Positions 7,119 to 15,491 of a stretch of DNA of 38,641 nucleotides are shown in pieces. How positions within the stretch are numbered: the stretch's first letter is position 1; each line of letters begins with the position of its first letter. Source of the DNA: Spartobacteria bacterium UBA6821 (GTDB lineage: Bacteria; Verrucomicrobiota; Verrucomicrobiia; Chthoniobacterales; UBA6821); NCBI GenBank assembly GCA_002452515.1, contig DKEN01000033.1:8998-47638 (forward strand), given 5' to 3'. The notes under the pieces are model-generated. The model did not search any database. It was not told the origin of the DNA and worked only from the letters and a program-made list of their open reading frames with translations. A program made the translations under genes and the position numbers.

Positions 7119-8849
7119 TTAGACCGCAGTTCTTGGAGTGCCGACGCTGTGGAAAGTTGCATCCTCAGGGAGGATGGCCCGGTCGCAGAAGTCACCAAAT
7201 CCTTCCGCTTCCTGGCGCTCTAGTGCAAAGCGTTTGATGATGGGAGTCAATAAGGTCACGGCATCATCGATAGTAATGCTCGGCGAGAAGAGGCGGTTCA
7301 GGCGTGTTCCGTTGTACTTCGCTCCAAGATAGAGCGCGTACTTGCCGGGAGCCTTGCCCACAAAACCGATCTCGGCGAGATAGGGACGTGCGCAGCCGTT
7401 CGGGCAACCCGTAACACGAAGGCTGATGGCGTCGTCGTGAAGTCCGGCCGTATCCAGAACGGATTCAAATTTTTTCAGGATATCTGGTAGGGCGCGTTCA
7501 CTTTCAGCAAGCGCCAAACCGCAGGTGGGCAAGGCAACGCAGGAGAGAGCGTTGAGCCGGAGTGAGGAACGGTTGTTTTCCGATGTCAGTCCATGCTTGG
7601 CAAGAATCGCCTCGATCTCGACTTTCTTGGAATCGGAGACGCCTGAGATCGTGACATTCTGTGAAGGGGTGAGACGGAAATCTCCATCATGGATTTCGGC
7701 AATTTCCCGAAGAGCTGTCTTCATCGGCCAACCCTCGATGTCCTTGATGCGACCGCTTAGAATGTGCAGTCCGTAAAACCAGCTTCCGTCGGCATTCCGA
7801 TGCCATCCATGGGGATCCTCGATGGTGGTGAACTCAAATGGGCGAGCGGGCGCAAAGATGATACCGGAACGGCTTTCCACTTCTCCACGGAACCATTCAA
7901 TACCGCGATCCTGGATGGTGTATTTCAGTCGGGCATGCTTGCGGTTGGTGCGATCGCCGTAGTCGCGCTGCGTAGTCAAGACGGCCTCGGCGATTTGATT
8001 GACTTTGTCGGCGGGAATGAAACCAAGCACATCGGCAAGACGGGGAAAGGTTTCGGCATTTCCATGGTTCATTCCAAGGCCGCCACCAACGGTGACATTG
8101 TATCCGGCAAGCTTTCCATTTTCGGCAATCGCGATGAATCCGAGATCTTGGGAAAAGACATCGACATCATTGGAGGGTGGGATGGCAAAGCCGGTCTTGA
8201 ATTTTCTGGGAAGATACGTGTCACCGTACATCGGTTCGATTTCGGGTTCGCCCCCGGCCACCAATTCTTCATCCAGATAAATCTCGTGATAGGCTCGTGT
8301 TTTGGGGAGTGCGTATTCACTCCAGGCCACCGCATGCTGGTACACTTCCTGCTGGACGGGATCACGCTCAGGATTGGGTGGTGCCATGACATTGCGATTC
8401 ACATCACCGCAGGCAGCGATGGAATCGAGCAATACTTCATGCATCCCTTTGATGAGTTTTTTTACATTTCCCTTGAGGACACCGTGAAACTGAAAGGTCT
8501 GACGGGTGGTAAGTCGGAGTGAGGGAGAGGCAATTTGATCCACCAACTTATCCAGAACTATCCATTGCTTAGCCGTGGCCCGTCCACCAGGGAGGCGCAC
8601 ACGGAGCATGAATGCGAATGCCTTTTCCTTTCCTTCTTTCTTGAGGATATTGCGAATATCGCGATCATCCTGCATGTAGAGGCCGTGAAACTTGGAAAGT
8701 TGGTTGCTTTCCTCAGAAATATTTCCCGTGGATGCGTCGGCAAGATCTGAGGCAATCGCCCCACGGAGATGTCGGGAGTTGATTTTCATCACCTCATTGA
8801 CTGCAAGTTTCGGAGCTGCGGGCGTGGAAATGTCGGAATCAGTACTCAT
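7119..8849 (-). CDS. cysI: Assimilatory sulfite reductase hemoprotein (CysI-like)
   Basis: Six-electron reduction of sulfite to sulfide on a coupled siroheme-[4Fe-4S] centre. At 576 residues it is close to E. coli CysI (570). Both halves of the duplicated ferredoxin-like/siroheme fold are visible: TTRQTFQFHG in the first half, and the cluster-binding cysteines in PTCGLALAESER and TGCPNGCARP in the second, followed by the family block GFVGKAPGKYALYLG. It is first in the minus-strand cys operon. No CysJ flavoprotein is nearby, so the electron donor (a CysJ elsewhere, or ferredoxin) is open. ATG 8849 has no Shine-Dalgarno. Confidence 0.96.
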   Translation of the reverse strand: MSTDSDISTPAAPKLAVNEVMKINSRHLRGAIASDLADASTGNISEESNQLSKFHGLYMQDDRDIRNILKKEGKEKAFAFMLRVRLPGGRATAKQWIVLDKLVDQIASPSLRLTTRQTFQFHGVLKGNVKKLIKGMHEVLLDSIAACGDVNRNVMAPPNPERDPVQQEVYQHAVAWSEYALPKTRAYHEIYLDEELVAGGEPEIEPMYGDTYLPRKFKTGFAIPPSNDVDVFSQDLGFIAIAENGKLAGYNVTVGGGLGMNHGNAETFPRLADVLGFIPADKVNQIAEAVLTTQRDYGDRTNRKHARLKYTIQDRGIEWFRGEVESRSGIIFAPARPFEFTTIEDPHGWHRNADGSWFYGLHILSGRIKDIEGWPMKTALREIAEIHDGDFRLTPSQNVTISGVSDSKKVEIEAILAKHGLTSENNRSSLRLNALSCVALPTCGLALAESERALPDILKKFESVLDTAGLHDDAISLRVTGCPNGCARPYLAEIGFVGKAPGKYALYLGAKYNGTRLNRLFSPSITIDDAVTLLTPIIKRFALERQEAEGFGDFCDRAILPEDATFHSVGTPRTAV

Positions 8850-9037
8850 GAGATTAATGGCGATCCTTAAAGTCGTTTTATTTTGACTCTTAAAGAGTTG
8901 TATTTGGAATCTGAAATCACTCGGGTGAGTTTTTTAAGAAGGAATCGAATATTTTATCAAAAGGTGTCTGATTGACGAGTAAAAACAGTATTTCTTTAGA
9001 TTAAATACGATCTAAAAGGTCGTGCATGGTTGGCTTT
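8850..9037. promoter_or_regulatory. Promoter/operator region of the cysIHDN operon
   Basis: A 188-bp AT-rich gap upstream of cysI. Two inverted repeats share ACTC/GAGT outer half-sites: ACTCTT-A-AAGAGT at 8886-8898 (perfect 6-bp arms) and ACTC-GGGT-GAGT at 8919-8930, with centres about 33 bp apart, or about three helical turns. They sit 37-81 bp before the cysI start, a sensible place for operators of a sulfur-responsive regulator. No known regulator motif was recognised and no ORF is visible. Confidence 0.45.
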
Positions 9038-9988
9038 TTAAGCCCTGGGATGAGCAGCGTCATAAGCCTTCTTGAGCCGCTCTGTTGTCACGTGGGTGTA
9101 GATCTGTGTTGTCGAAAGGCTGGCATGACCGAGAAGCGACTGAACACTGCGAAGATCGGCACCATTGTCGAGTAAATGAGTGGCAAAAGAGTGGCGGAGC
9201 TTATGGGGACTCAGAGAAGCAGGAAGGCCCGCACTGCGAACATGATTTTTCAGGAGCAGCCAAATGGAGCGATGTCCCAGGCGCTCGCGGCTCTTGTTGA
9301 TGAAAAGAGCACCCTGTTGAACCGCTGCGTGATGGCGGTACCGGGACAGCGCCTCAAGCGCAAGTGACCCAACGGGAACAATCCGCTCGCGTGAACCTTT
9401 GCCCATGACGCGAACCGTTTCTCCTATGGGATCGAGATCCCGCACATCGAGTGATGCAAGCTCGGCCAAGCGTAAGCCTGAGGAGTAGAAAAGCTCAAGG
9501 ATCGCGGCATCACGGGCATTCATCCAGACGGGAGCTTGTTTTGATTTTTCCTTTTGGGCGGGTTGGTCAAGAAGTTGCGAAACTTGAGGAACGGTCAGAA
9601 ACTCTGGGAGCTTTTTCTCCAGTTTCGGGAGAGAGATCAACTTTAGCACATTGCTGGTGACGAGATTTCGTTCGGTCAGGTGATTGTAGAAACTCCTCAG
9701 GGCTGCAAACGAGAGGCGGATGGTAGCCCTTGATTTCTTTTTTTTCATCAGTTCAAAGAGATAGGCTCTGAAGTCATCCGCATTTGCCTCAATCCAGATC
9801 AATGAAGGACGAAAGGCGTGAAATTGCTCAAGGGCCTGCCGGTAGGCGCGTAGAGTTTGGGGCGAGTAGTTTTTACCACTCTCCAGATAGGAGAAAAATT
9901 CCACGCGAAGCGGATCAGCTCCTTGAAGGCATTCGTCCTGATTCAGAGGCCCGTCATTGCTCTTGCTTTGAGCCTTGGGTTTTTTCAT
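9038..9988 (-). CDS. Tyrosine recombinase, XerC/XerD family
   Basis: Site-specific recombinase of the XerC/D type, probably resolving chromosome dimers at dif. The N-terminal SAM-like core-binding domain (about 25-110) precedes the catalytic domain. The complete active site is visible: R173 (GLRLAEL), K197, H262 and R265 (HKLRH), H288 (LLGHASL) and nucleophile Y297 (QIYTHV). At 316 residues it is Xer-sized rather than a phage integrase. There is no adjacent tRNA, att repeat or mobile cargo, so I read it as a housekeeping Xer. The first 25 residues are polar and poorly conserved, so the real start could be slightly downstream of ATG 9988. Confidence 0.9.
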   Translation of the reverse strand: MKKPKAQSKSNDGPLNQDECLQGADPLRVEFFSYLESGKNYSPQTLRAYRQALEQFHAFRPSLIWIEANADDFRAYLFELMKKKKSRATIRLSFAALRSFYNHLTERNLVTSNVLKLISLPKLEKKLPEFLTVPQVSQLLDQPAQKEKSKQAPVWMNARDAAILELFYSSGLRLAELASLDVRDLDPIGETVRVMGKGSRERIVPVGSLALEALSRYRHHAAVQQGALFINKSRERLGHRSIWLLLKNHVRSAGLPASLSPHKLRHSFATHLLDNGADLRSVQSLLGHASLSTTQIYTHVTTERLKKAYDAAHPRA

Positions 9989-10000
9989 CAGGAGTTAAGT

Positions 10001-10059
10001 AAAGCATCCCGCTAAATGAGAATCAACACGAGCTAGGAAAATGACCGGGATGTTTTTTT
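10001..10059 (+). terminator. Terminator-like hairpin in the leader of the glycosyltransferase gene
   Basis: AAAGCATCCCG (10001-10011) can pair with CGGGATGTTTT (10046-10056), 11 bp with one G-U, over a 34-nt loop, and the right arm runs into seven T's (10053-10059). It lies between two divergent genes, so on the plus strand there is no upstream gene to terminate. It could be an attenuator ahead of the glycosyltransferase or the end of a short RNA. The large loop weakens the case. Confidence 0.3.
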
Positions 10060-10122
10060 AGAAGGTAAAACAAATTCCTGTGTTGGTATTCGGTACGGCC
10101 TTCATGCAGGCTTGCTGCCGCA

Positions 10123-11265
10123 ATGACGCATTCATCCCGACCACTTACCATTGGTTTTCTGCGCCGTGGCTACTCCCCGAGTGGCGGTGTGGAGATTTAT
10201 TTAAAGGGGTTGGCAGGAGGACTATTAGGCCAGGGACACCGCGTTGTGCTTTTCGGAACCGAGGCGTGGCCAGTCGAGGATTGGCCTGGTGGGGAGATCC
10301 TGCGTTGCCAAGGGGTGACCTTGATGTCCTATATTTCTGATCTTGAACGTATAAGGAAAGAATGTGGTGTTCACTTCGATCTGATCTTATCGGTGGAGAA
10401 GGTGCCAGGGTGTGATCTCTACCGAACGGATGAAGGGCTGCATTTAGCATGGCTTACAGAACGTAGCCGGCATCTCTCACCCTGGGCGAAATGGTTCCAA
10501 TGGCGGAATCCAAAACACCGCGAAAAGCTGACCTTGGAGAGGGAACTTTTCCGTCCTGAGTCAACGCGTCGAGTTATTTCCATTTCTGAAAAAATCACTC
10601 GCGACATCATTTCCTATTACAGCTATCCGGAGGGACAGATCAGCCTGATCCGGAACGGCGTCCCTTCCCTCGGGCTACCCTCACTACAAGAAAGAGAGAG
10701 TGCCCGTGCATCACTTGGCATCAGCCCGGACGAGAAAATCATCCTATTCGTGGGTACCGGTTGGGAGCGAAAAGGGTTGCGAACGGCCATTCGGGTGGTT
10801 GAGTTGCTGCAAACCAAAATTCCAAAGATCAAGTTATTGATTGCCGGCAAGGGGTCGCAGCGAAGCTACCGATCGTCCGTTGCTCAATTTTTGGGCCCGG
10901 TCAAGGAGATGAAAAAAATTTATGCGGCAGGCGATGTGTTTGTGACGCCGACGATCTATGAGCCCTTTTCTCTAGCTGCATTGGAAGCACTTAGTTCTGG
11001 AATTCCGGTAATCACGAGTTCTGCTGCTGGGATCTCAGAAGTGATGTCTTGCGGTATCCACGGAGAAATTATTGAAAACCCTTCTGACGCAGGTGCCTTT
11101 GCAGAGGCTGTGGGCAAATGGCTTGTGAAGCTTGATGACTCGGAACTTGCCTCAAGGATTCATTCGGACTGCACTGCCCTCGCATCGGAGTTCACCCTAG
11201 AGAGGAATCTGAAGGAAACACTTGCCCTGATTGACGAGGTGATTTCGGAAAAGGAAAATTGTTGA
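10123..11265 (+). CDS. GT4 glycosyltransferase, WaaG/RfaG-like
   Basis: A GT-B fold retaining glycosyltransferase of 380 residues. The N-terminal acceptor domain has SPSGGVEIYLKGL (18-30), and EKVPGCDLYRTDEGLH (92-107) closely resembles the RfaG/WaaG block that precedes the acceptor-site loop. The C-terminal nucleotide-sugar domain has GTGWERKGL (211-219) and the GT4 E-x7-E motif EPFSLAALE (280-288). By analogy it would add glucose or another hexose to LPS core heptose at the cytoplasmic membrane face. Other core-oligosaccharide genes are not adjacent, so acceptor and donor stay uncertain. It ends 14 bp before the convergent protease gene. Confidence 0.88.
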   Translation: MTHSSRPLTIGFLRRGYSPSGGVEIYLKGLAGGLLGQGHRVVLFGTEAWPVEDWPGGEILRCQGVTLMSYISDLERIRKECGVHFDLILSVEKVPGCDLYRTDEGLHLAWLTERSRHLSPWAKWFQWRNPKHREKLTLERELFRPESTRRVISISEKITRDIISYYSYPEGQISLIRNGVPSLGLPSLQERESARASLGISPDEKIILFVGTGWERKGLRTAIRVVELLQTKIPKIKLLIAGKGSQRSYRSSVAQFLGPVKEMKKIYAAGDVFVTPTIYEPFSLAALEALSSGIPVITSSAAGISEVMSCGIHGEIIENPSDAGAFAEAVGKWLVKLDDSELASRIHSDCTALASEFTLERNLKETLALIDEVISEKENC

Positions 11266-11279
11266 TCCTAGGTGAAGGG

Positions 11280-13334
11280 TCAGTGGGCTGTTACTTTGAA
11301 ACTGGTCGTTACTTGCGGTGCAGGCAGGTAATTATTTGTAGTTCCTCCCTGATTTGCTGTGAGCACCACAGTGCCGACTGTGCCCTTGAGGGTAATCATG
11401 TTTCCGGTAATGGTGGCTGGCCCAGATTTTACCGCAACTGATACGGTCAGTCCCGAGTTGGCTGTAGGAAGGGGAATGGAGAAAGACTGGGGTGGATTGC
11501 TGACGATTTGATTCGGAATGGGGCTAAAGGGTGAGATTTTCTGAGGAGCACGAATCACCTTAAAACTCATCAATTTTTTAGTTGGTAGATAATCAGAATT
11601 TCCAGATTGCATTGCGTCGATGATCACTGAGCCGATTCCTGTGGTGACGACTGAATTGCTCCCCACAAGGAATGCGGGACCGTTTGTGATCGTGTATCCG
11701 ATCGGAAGTAAGGAGGAGGCCCTCGCGTTCAGGGTGATGGGATTTGTGCTATACGGTTTGCTTCCCAGTGCCGGGAAGGTGATGGATTGTGTGGCGGGAT
11801 TAATGATGCAATTTGTGGTCACTTGTGCTGCCGGAGCATAGGTGAGATCACCCGTTTGATTGGCGGCTAGCACAACAGTTCCTCCTCCTAAAATGGTGAT
11901 TGTGTTCCCAAGTGCTCCGGAGTTTGTGGCGGGACCTGAGAGAATTGAGTAGTTCACGGGGAGTTTGGAGGAGGCAGATGCTGCAAGCTTGAACGGAGGG
12001 CTTTTTTTGAAGGTTTTCGTCGGAATGGCGGAGAATATGATCGTTTGGGAAATACCAGTGTAAGGACTGTTGGAGTCCAAAGTAACAATTTGATCAGCGC
12101 GCGGAGATCCAAGTCCCGTGGCGAGGTCATACCCTTTTACTGCGCGGATGGTGCCGCTTTGTCCGTTCGTGATATCCTTGCAGGGCCAGAAATTGGTCTG
12201 CTTGGAATAGAGGAGATCGAGAAAATGATCGTTGGAAAAACCCAGGCTTGCCCTTCTGGCCATGATTCCTGCCCAGATAGGAGTGGAGGCACTGGTTCCG
12301 CCAGAAATGATCCAGCCGTCTGTTGTTAATCCTGTGGGATCGGTGAAGTAGACGGAAATACCCGTATAAACATCGGCATCTGCACAGACATCGGGAGTGC
12401 CTCTGCCCATGGTGATTGTATCAAAACCGTTTGTATTCGTATTAACACCTGCCTGATAAGAGGGAAAAGGTTCATAGATACTTTGTCCACCGCCCGTATC
12501 TTTCCACACACTTTCTGTGTAAACCCCATTTTTGAAGAGCAATCTGGTCCCGCCGACACCGATCACATTTGGTGATGCAGCCGGATAGTCGATTTCTCCA
12601 GAATTATCACCGGCAGCGGCGACATAAGCGACGCCAGGGGCTTGAAAATACGTGTCTTCACTATTTTCCCCGAAGTATTCCACAGATCCAAAACTCATGG
12701 AAACGACATTGGCATTCAGATTGGTGACGGCGTAGTCCACGCATTGATCTGTCCTGCTGCTATCGGCATCCACAACCAGCAGAATCTTTGCAGCAGGAGC
12801 CGTGGCGTGGGCCCATTCCACGTCAAGTGAGGTCTCCGAGGCCCATCCGGACCAGTTAGTATTATTAACTGGTGATTCTGTCGGGTAGCCATTGGGATAG
12901 TAAGTTTGGATCGTTGTGGAAGGGATACCGAAGTTCGTACAGAAAACGTCCAGATCATGTTGAATGTTGGTATTTCCATAGGCCACGACGATCGCAATGC
13001 TTTGATTGGTTCCATTGCCATTCGTAGCTATCAGATTGATTCCATAGGCGGTGGCGATTTGATCCGGGGAATATCCGGTGGTGAGATAGCTGGATCCCTT
13101 GGGAACAGGATCTCCATTTTTGGCGCTCCCGACCGTGTTGGCCTTCAGCCCATCCTGCCATCCATACTTCCACTCAATGAGGGGCTTGGGAATCGAAGTA
13201 AACGCATCCCCTCCCTGCGCTCTGAGAATACTGAGAGCAACAAATCCGAATAGTATGAAGAGATTGAGCCTCACGATAAGTTTTATAGCTTCCCAGTGTA
13301 ATTTCCTCCTAGCCGCTAGAAATGCAAAGAGCAT
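11280..13334 (-). CDS. Secreted S53 (sedolisin) serine-carboxyl protease with Ig-like repeats
   Basis: A 684-residue exported endopeptidase. A signal/anchor helix lies at about 20-40 (LNLFILFGFVALSILRAQ). The S53 catalytic domain (about 85-425) shows the family residues: E167 and D171 in ETSLD, oxyanion D243 in AAAGDNSG and nucleophile S348 in GGTSAS, with a C-terminal Ca-site region YDLATGLGSP. The N-terminal pro-domain usual in sedolisins is missing; only about 45 residues separate the signal from the catalytic domain. After it come three degenerate Ig-like repeats of about 80 residues (starting near QTIIFS, QSITFP and QKISPF), common in large surface proteins of these bacteria. A role in extracellular protein degradation is likely. 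Confidence 0.9.
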   Translation of the reverse strand: MLFAFLAARRKLHWEAIKLIVRLNLFILFGFVALSILRAQGGDAFTSIPKPLIEWKYGWQDGLKANTVGSAKNGDPVPKGSSYLTTGYSPDQIATAYGINLIATNGNGTNQSIAIVVAYGNTNIQHDLDVFCTNFGIPSTTIQTYYPNGYPTESPVNNTNWSGWASETSLDVEWAHATAPAAKILLVVDADSSRTDQCVDYAVTNLNANVVSMSFGSVEYFGENSEDTYFQAPGVAYVAAAGDNSGEIDYPAASPNVIGVGGTRLLFKNGVYTESVWKDTGGGQSIYEPFPSYQAGVNTNTNGFDTITMGRGTPDVCADADVYTGISVYFTDPTGLTTDGWIISGGTSASTPIWAGIMARRASLGFSNDHFLDLLYSKQTNFWPCKDITNGQSGTIRAVKGYDLATGLGSPRADQIVTLDSNSPYTGISQTIIFSAIPTKTFKKSPPFKLAASASSKLPVNYSILSGPATNSGALGNTITILGGGTVVLAANQTGDLTYAPAAQVTTNCIINPATQSITFPALGSKPYSTNPITLNARASSLLPIGYTITNGPAFLVGSNSVVTTGIGSVIIDAMQSGNSDYLPTKKLMSFKVIRAPQKISPFSPIPNQIVSNPPQSFSIPLPTANSGLTVSVAVKSGPATITGNMITLKGTVGTVVLTANQGGTTNNYLPAPQVTTSFKVTAH

Positions 13335-13367
13335 TTTATAATGATTCTAATTCTCAATTGGGAAAAG

Positions 13368-13395
13368 ACTCTCTGGGTAATGGCCGCAGGAGAGT
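13368..13395 (-). terminator. Weak terminator-like hairpin after the transglutaminase gene
   Basis: On the minus strand ACTCTC (13395-13390) can pair with GAGAGT (13373-13368) across a 16-nt loop, followed by CTTTT. It could end the ATP-grasp/alpha-E/transglutaminase transcript before the protease gene. The stem is only 6 bp. Confidence 0.3.
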
Positions 13396-13455
13396 ATGAT
13401 GTCGTGTAAAACCGCGTTACATTCCGCACTTAAAACGGCTTCTACGCTCCTAAAA

Positions 13456-14358
13456 TTAACCAAGACGCTGCACCGAGACTTCCACAATCATCTTTCTGGT
13501 ACCCTTTCCTCGGAAGGTGCCTCCCACAGGCCGAATATCGCCGTAATCTCGACCCACGGCTAGCTTAACATAACGGGTGTCAGGTACACGCCGGTGGGTC
13601 GGGTCATACCCCTTCCAGCCATAGCCGGGAATGAGCACTTCGATCCACGCGTGACTAGCTTCGATTTCCCCCGGTATCTTGTGCTGATTGAGGAAATAGC
13701 CGCTGACATAACGCGCTGGAATTTTATGCGTGCGGCAAAGCCCCAGCATCAGGTGGGCAAAGTCCTGACAAACCCCTTGTTTTTTCTTCACCACCTCGAC
13801 AGCTCGAGTGTTCACGTTGGTCGAGAGTGGTGTGTATTTGTAATTCCGATTAATATGTTCGCCGATGGTGACGGTGTCTTTCCAGACATCAGTAAGGCCT
13901 CCCGGAAGGGCATCGATAGCCTCCCTCCATACCTCAGCCTGGAGGGAAACGAACTCTGAGCTATGCAGAAAATCGAAGAAATGATCCTGTACGGAAGGGG
14001 ATTCCAGTCGCTCCTGGCCTACCAAGGGGATTTCCCAGCGATCCTCGGGGTTGGTCTGAACCAATGATTTTGCCTCCACTTCGAGTGTGTCATGGGCTTC
14101 GGGAACATCGAAATAGTGAACACAATTGGCATAAAAATCAGGATAGTCCCGAATAGGGGTCTCCGGATCGATGTGCAGATTGAACTCCAGACACTGTTGG
14201 AGTGAGTCCGTAACCGGCTGAAGGCGTGCCTCGTTGAAGCTATCCTTAACGTTCCCTTCGTATGAATAACGGGTTAGGTGGGAAATCGAGAGAAGCAGGG
14301 GTTCTGTCCACGGGGCATCGTTACTCATGGTATCAGCGGCTTGGTTGGGCAGAATCAT
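13456..14358 (-). CDS. Transglutaminase-like cysteine protease family protein
   Basis: About 300 residues. A bacterial transglutaminase N-terminal beta-domain (about 20-110) is followed by the papain-like transglutaminase core with its complete triad: C197 in QGVCQDFAH, H236 in ASHAW and D252 in YDPTH. Such cytoplasmic proteins are usually thought to be peptidases or amide-modifying enzymes rather than cross-linkers. The start overlaps the stop of the alpha-E gene (TGATG), which argues for translational coupling; a GTG one codon upstream (14361) or ATG 14328 are alternatives. Together with the alpha-E and ATP-grasp genes it forms a set that recurs in many bacteria and is proposed to make or trim a peptide or peptide tag. 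Confidence 0.92.
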   Translation of the reverse strand: MILPNQAADTMSNDAPWTEPLLLSISHLTRYSYEGNVKDSFNEARLQPVTDSLQQCLEFNLHIDPETPIRDYPDFYANCVHYFDVPEAHDTLEVEAKSLVQTNPEDRWEIPLVGQERLESPSVQDHFFDFLHSSEFVSLQAEVWREAIDALPGGLTDVWKDTVTIGEHINRNYKYTPLSTNVNTRAVEVVKKKQGVCQDFAHLMLGLCRTHKIPARYVSGYFLNQHKIPGEIEASHAWIEVLIPGYGWKGYDPTHRRVPDTRYVKLAVGRDYGDIRPVGGTFRGKGTRKMIVEVSVQRLG

Positions 14359-15428
14359 CACTGTTGCTGCTGCATCTGCTGCTGCTGAAGAAAAATTTCA
14401 GCCTCGGTATCAACGGGGGGGTGATACATGAATTCCTGATAGATATGATCGTCGAGTTGATCGAGGGTTTTCTGTACCCCCTGGAGAAACTGATGGAGTC
14501 CGGTGTCCAGAATTTGTTCGATGGTGATAAAATTGAGATCCGAGAGTAGTTTTCCGAAATCGCGTTCCTCCTGGCTGCGGTATTCCCTGCGTTCCTTGCC
14601 GCTGAGACGGTGAAGTTCCGCATCGATTCGCTGCAGGCAGTATCGGATGGATCGGGGGAAGGTGGTGGAGAAAATCAGAAACTCCGCAACCTTGTTGGGA
14701 ATGATATCCTCTACATGGAATCTGCGATAGGCCTCCAAGGCGCTGGCAGAGCGCAGAATCGCCTGCCATTGGGCGGCATCAACGGCGCCGCCTACATCAG
14801 CCACGCTTGGAAGGAGGATATGATACTTGAGATCAAGAATGCGCGTGGTCTTGTCGGCACGCTCGAGGAATTTTCCCAAGTTAATGAATTCATACCCCTC
14901 GGTGCGTAGGAAGGTTGAGTCCGTGAGACCCTGAAAAAGATGGGAGTATTTCTTGATCTGCTCGAAGAAATCATGCGCACCGAACTTCCAGACTTCATGC
15001 GCATTCTTTGATTTGAGAAAGAGGTAGCACTCGTTGATCGCCTCGAACATTTCCAGCGAGATCTGATCGCGGACCTGGCGTGCATTTTCGCGGGCTGTAA
15101 AGAGACAGGAGATGATCGAGTTTGGATTCTCTTCACGAAAGGTCAGAAACTCCGTGACGTTTTCGCTGTTCGCCCGGTCGTAGAGTTTGAAGAAGGTTTT
15201 CTCGTCACCTGCCGAGCAGAGAATGGGAAGCCAGTGCTCCTTGAGTTGCTGGTCGTTAAAATCAGCAAAATCAAGCATGAGCTGAAGGTTGACATCGAGC
15301 AACCTCGCAACATTTTCGGAGCGTTCGATGTAACGGCTCATCCAGTAGAGGGAGTTGGCTACTCTGGAAAGCATCACCATATGATCGCGTCGTGTGGTGA
15401 TTGGCTTCTGCTGAAAAAGGTCGCTCAT
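14358..15428 (-). CDS. Alpha-E domain protein (DUF403)
   Basis: A 356-residue all-helical protein of the alpha-E family, recognised by LSRVANSLYWMSRYIERSENVARLLDV near the N-terminus and the FLERADKTTRILD repeat of the same helix-pair motif. Biochemical function is unproven; family members are almost always next to circularly permuted ATP-grasp and transglutaminase genes, as here. The C-terminus is odd: the last nine residues are QQQQMQQQQ, encoded mostly by CAG. The stop codon overlaps the transglutaminase start. The start may be ATG 15428 or the in-frame ATG 15380 just before the conserved motif. Confidence 0.92.
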   Translation of the reverse strand: MSDLFQQKPITTRRDHMVMLSRVANSLYWMSRYIERSENVARLLDVNLQLMLDFADFNDQQLKEHWLPILCSAGDEKTFFKLYDRANSENVTEFLTFREENPNSIISCLFTARENARQVRDQISLEMFEAINECYLFLKSKNAHEVWKFGAHDFFEQIKKYSHLFQGLTDSTFLRTEGYEFINLGKFLERADKTTRILDLKYHILLPSVADVGGAVDAAQWQAILRSASALEAYRRFHVEDIIPNKVAEFLIFSTTFPRSIRYCLQRIDAELHRLSGKERREYRSQEERDFGKLLSDLNFITIEQILDTGLHQFLQGVQKTLDQLDDHIYQEFMYHPPVDTEAEIFLQQQQMQQQQ

Positions 15429-15491
15429 GGTCTGAAAAAATTAGTGTTAAAAATCTGGGAGAGGCTTGCTGCTACAGGTTACTTGTTCCGC

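Noticed and set aside
7764..8522. 252-codon plus-strand frame
   Set aside because: Antisense to cysI, which carries intact siroheme/Fe-S motifs throughout.
9038..9988. Tyrosine recombinase as a sign of a prophage or integrative element
   Set aside because: No tRNA, att-like direct repeats, excisionase or phage genes nearby. Size and motifs fit a housekeeping Xer recombinase.
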